Both the position numbers and the translations under genes were made by a program. This document shows positions 5,378 through 5,418 of a stretch of 5,418 nucleotides of DNA, piece by piece. This DNA comes from Robiginitomaculum sp. (GTDB lineage Bacteria; Pseudomonadota; Alphaproteobacteria; Caulobacterales; Maricaulaceae): positions 1 to 5,418 of the forward strand of contig JAESQI010000373.1 in the NCBI GenBank assembly GCA_016765255.1. The letters run 5' to 3'. Numbering within the stretch: the stretch's first letter is position 1; each line of letters opens with the position of its first letter. Below the pieces are notes generated by a model. The model saw only the letters and a list, made by a program, of their open reading frames with translations, was not told where the DNA came from and did no database searches.

Positions 5378-5418
5378 ATGAGTGGTGTCAGAAACAAGCT
5401 AAATCGTACTATTGTAAA
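5378..5418 (+). CDS. Start of an unidentified ORF, cut by the window edge
   Basis: ATG 5378 has a good ribosome binding site, GGAGA (5366-5370), 7 nt upstream, and the frame is open to the end of the window: MSGVRNKLNRTIV. No domain can be assigned from 13 residues. The KL-N/T-xx-V pattern directly after a short basic start resembles the beginning of integrases with a DUF4102-type arm-binding domain, and the AACTAGGGAC repeats upstream would suit such a gene, but this is a guess from context. It could equally be any other element gene. Confidence 0.45.
   Translation, partial: MSGVRNKLNRTIV

Noticed and set aside
1..5418. CRISPR array, toxin-antitoxin pair, retron or other defence system
   Set aside because: No regularly spaced long repeats, reverse transcriptase, nuclease or paired small ORFs were found on either strand in the visible sequence.

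Overview
The window looks like a piece of an AT-leaning proteobacterial chromosome, most likely alphaproteobacterial. The evidence is a Tat-exported DUF1501 protein paired with a DUF1800 protein, a tRNA-Asp promoter of the form TTGACG-17 nt-TAGTAG, and an integrase of the DUF6538-like type. I cannot name a genus from the sequence alone. All convincing genes lie on the + strand.

Layout. Bases 1-1619 hold a DUF1800 gene that is cut by the left edge of the window. A DUF1501 gene (1628-3070) follows after 8 bp, with its ribosome binding site overlapping the DUF1800 stop codon. The two are almost certainly one operon and encode a co-exported pair of poorly characterised proteins. Bases 3071-3420 are non-coding today. 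They hold a weak hairpin after the operon and the relic of a secreted-protein gene: a good ribosome binding site and 18 signal-peptide-like codons, then a stop and soon after a strong terminator. The tRNA-Asp promoter lies at the end of this stretch. An intact tRNA-Asp(GUC) with encoded CCA occupies 3421-3497.

Right of the tRNA the character changes to a mobile element. A tyrosine recombinase gene (called here 3624-5024) lies 126 bp beyond the tRNA 3' end in the same orientation, the classic arrangement of an integrative element inserted at a tRNA 3' end. Three GGGGGTACA repeats at one-helical-turn spacing lie between tRNA and integrase. Related repeats in inverted orientation (TTGTTACCCCATA twice, GTGCCCCCAC once) lie beyond the integrase. 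These resemble arm-type recombinase sites flanking the gene. Bases 5025-5377 are non-coding and rich in short repeats. They include a second, different pair (AACTAGGGAC twice, 12 bp apart) just before a new ORF that starts at 5378 and runs off the window. Its first residues are compatible with the start of another integrase, but too little is visible to be sure.

The far attachment site and the cargo of the element lie outside the window, so what the element carries cannot be stated. No novel defence or catalytic system is demonstrated here. The parts most worth following are the integrase control region, the possible tandem integrase and the truncated secreted-protein gene.
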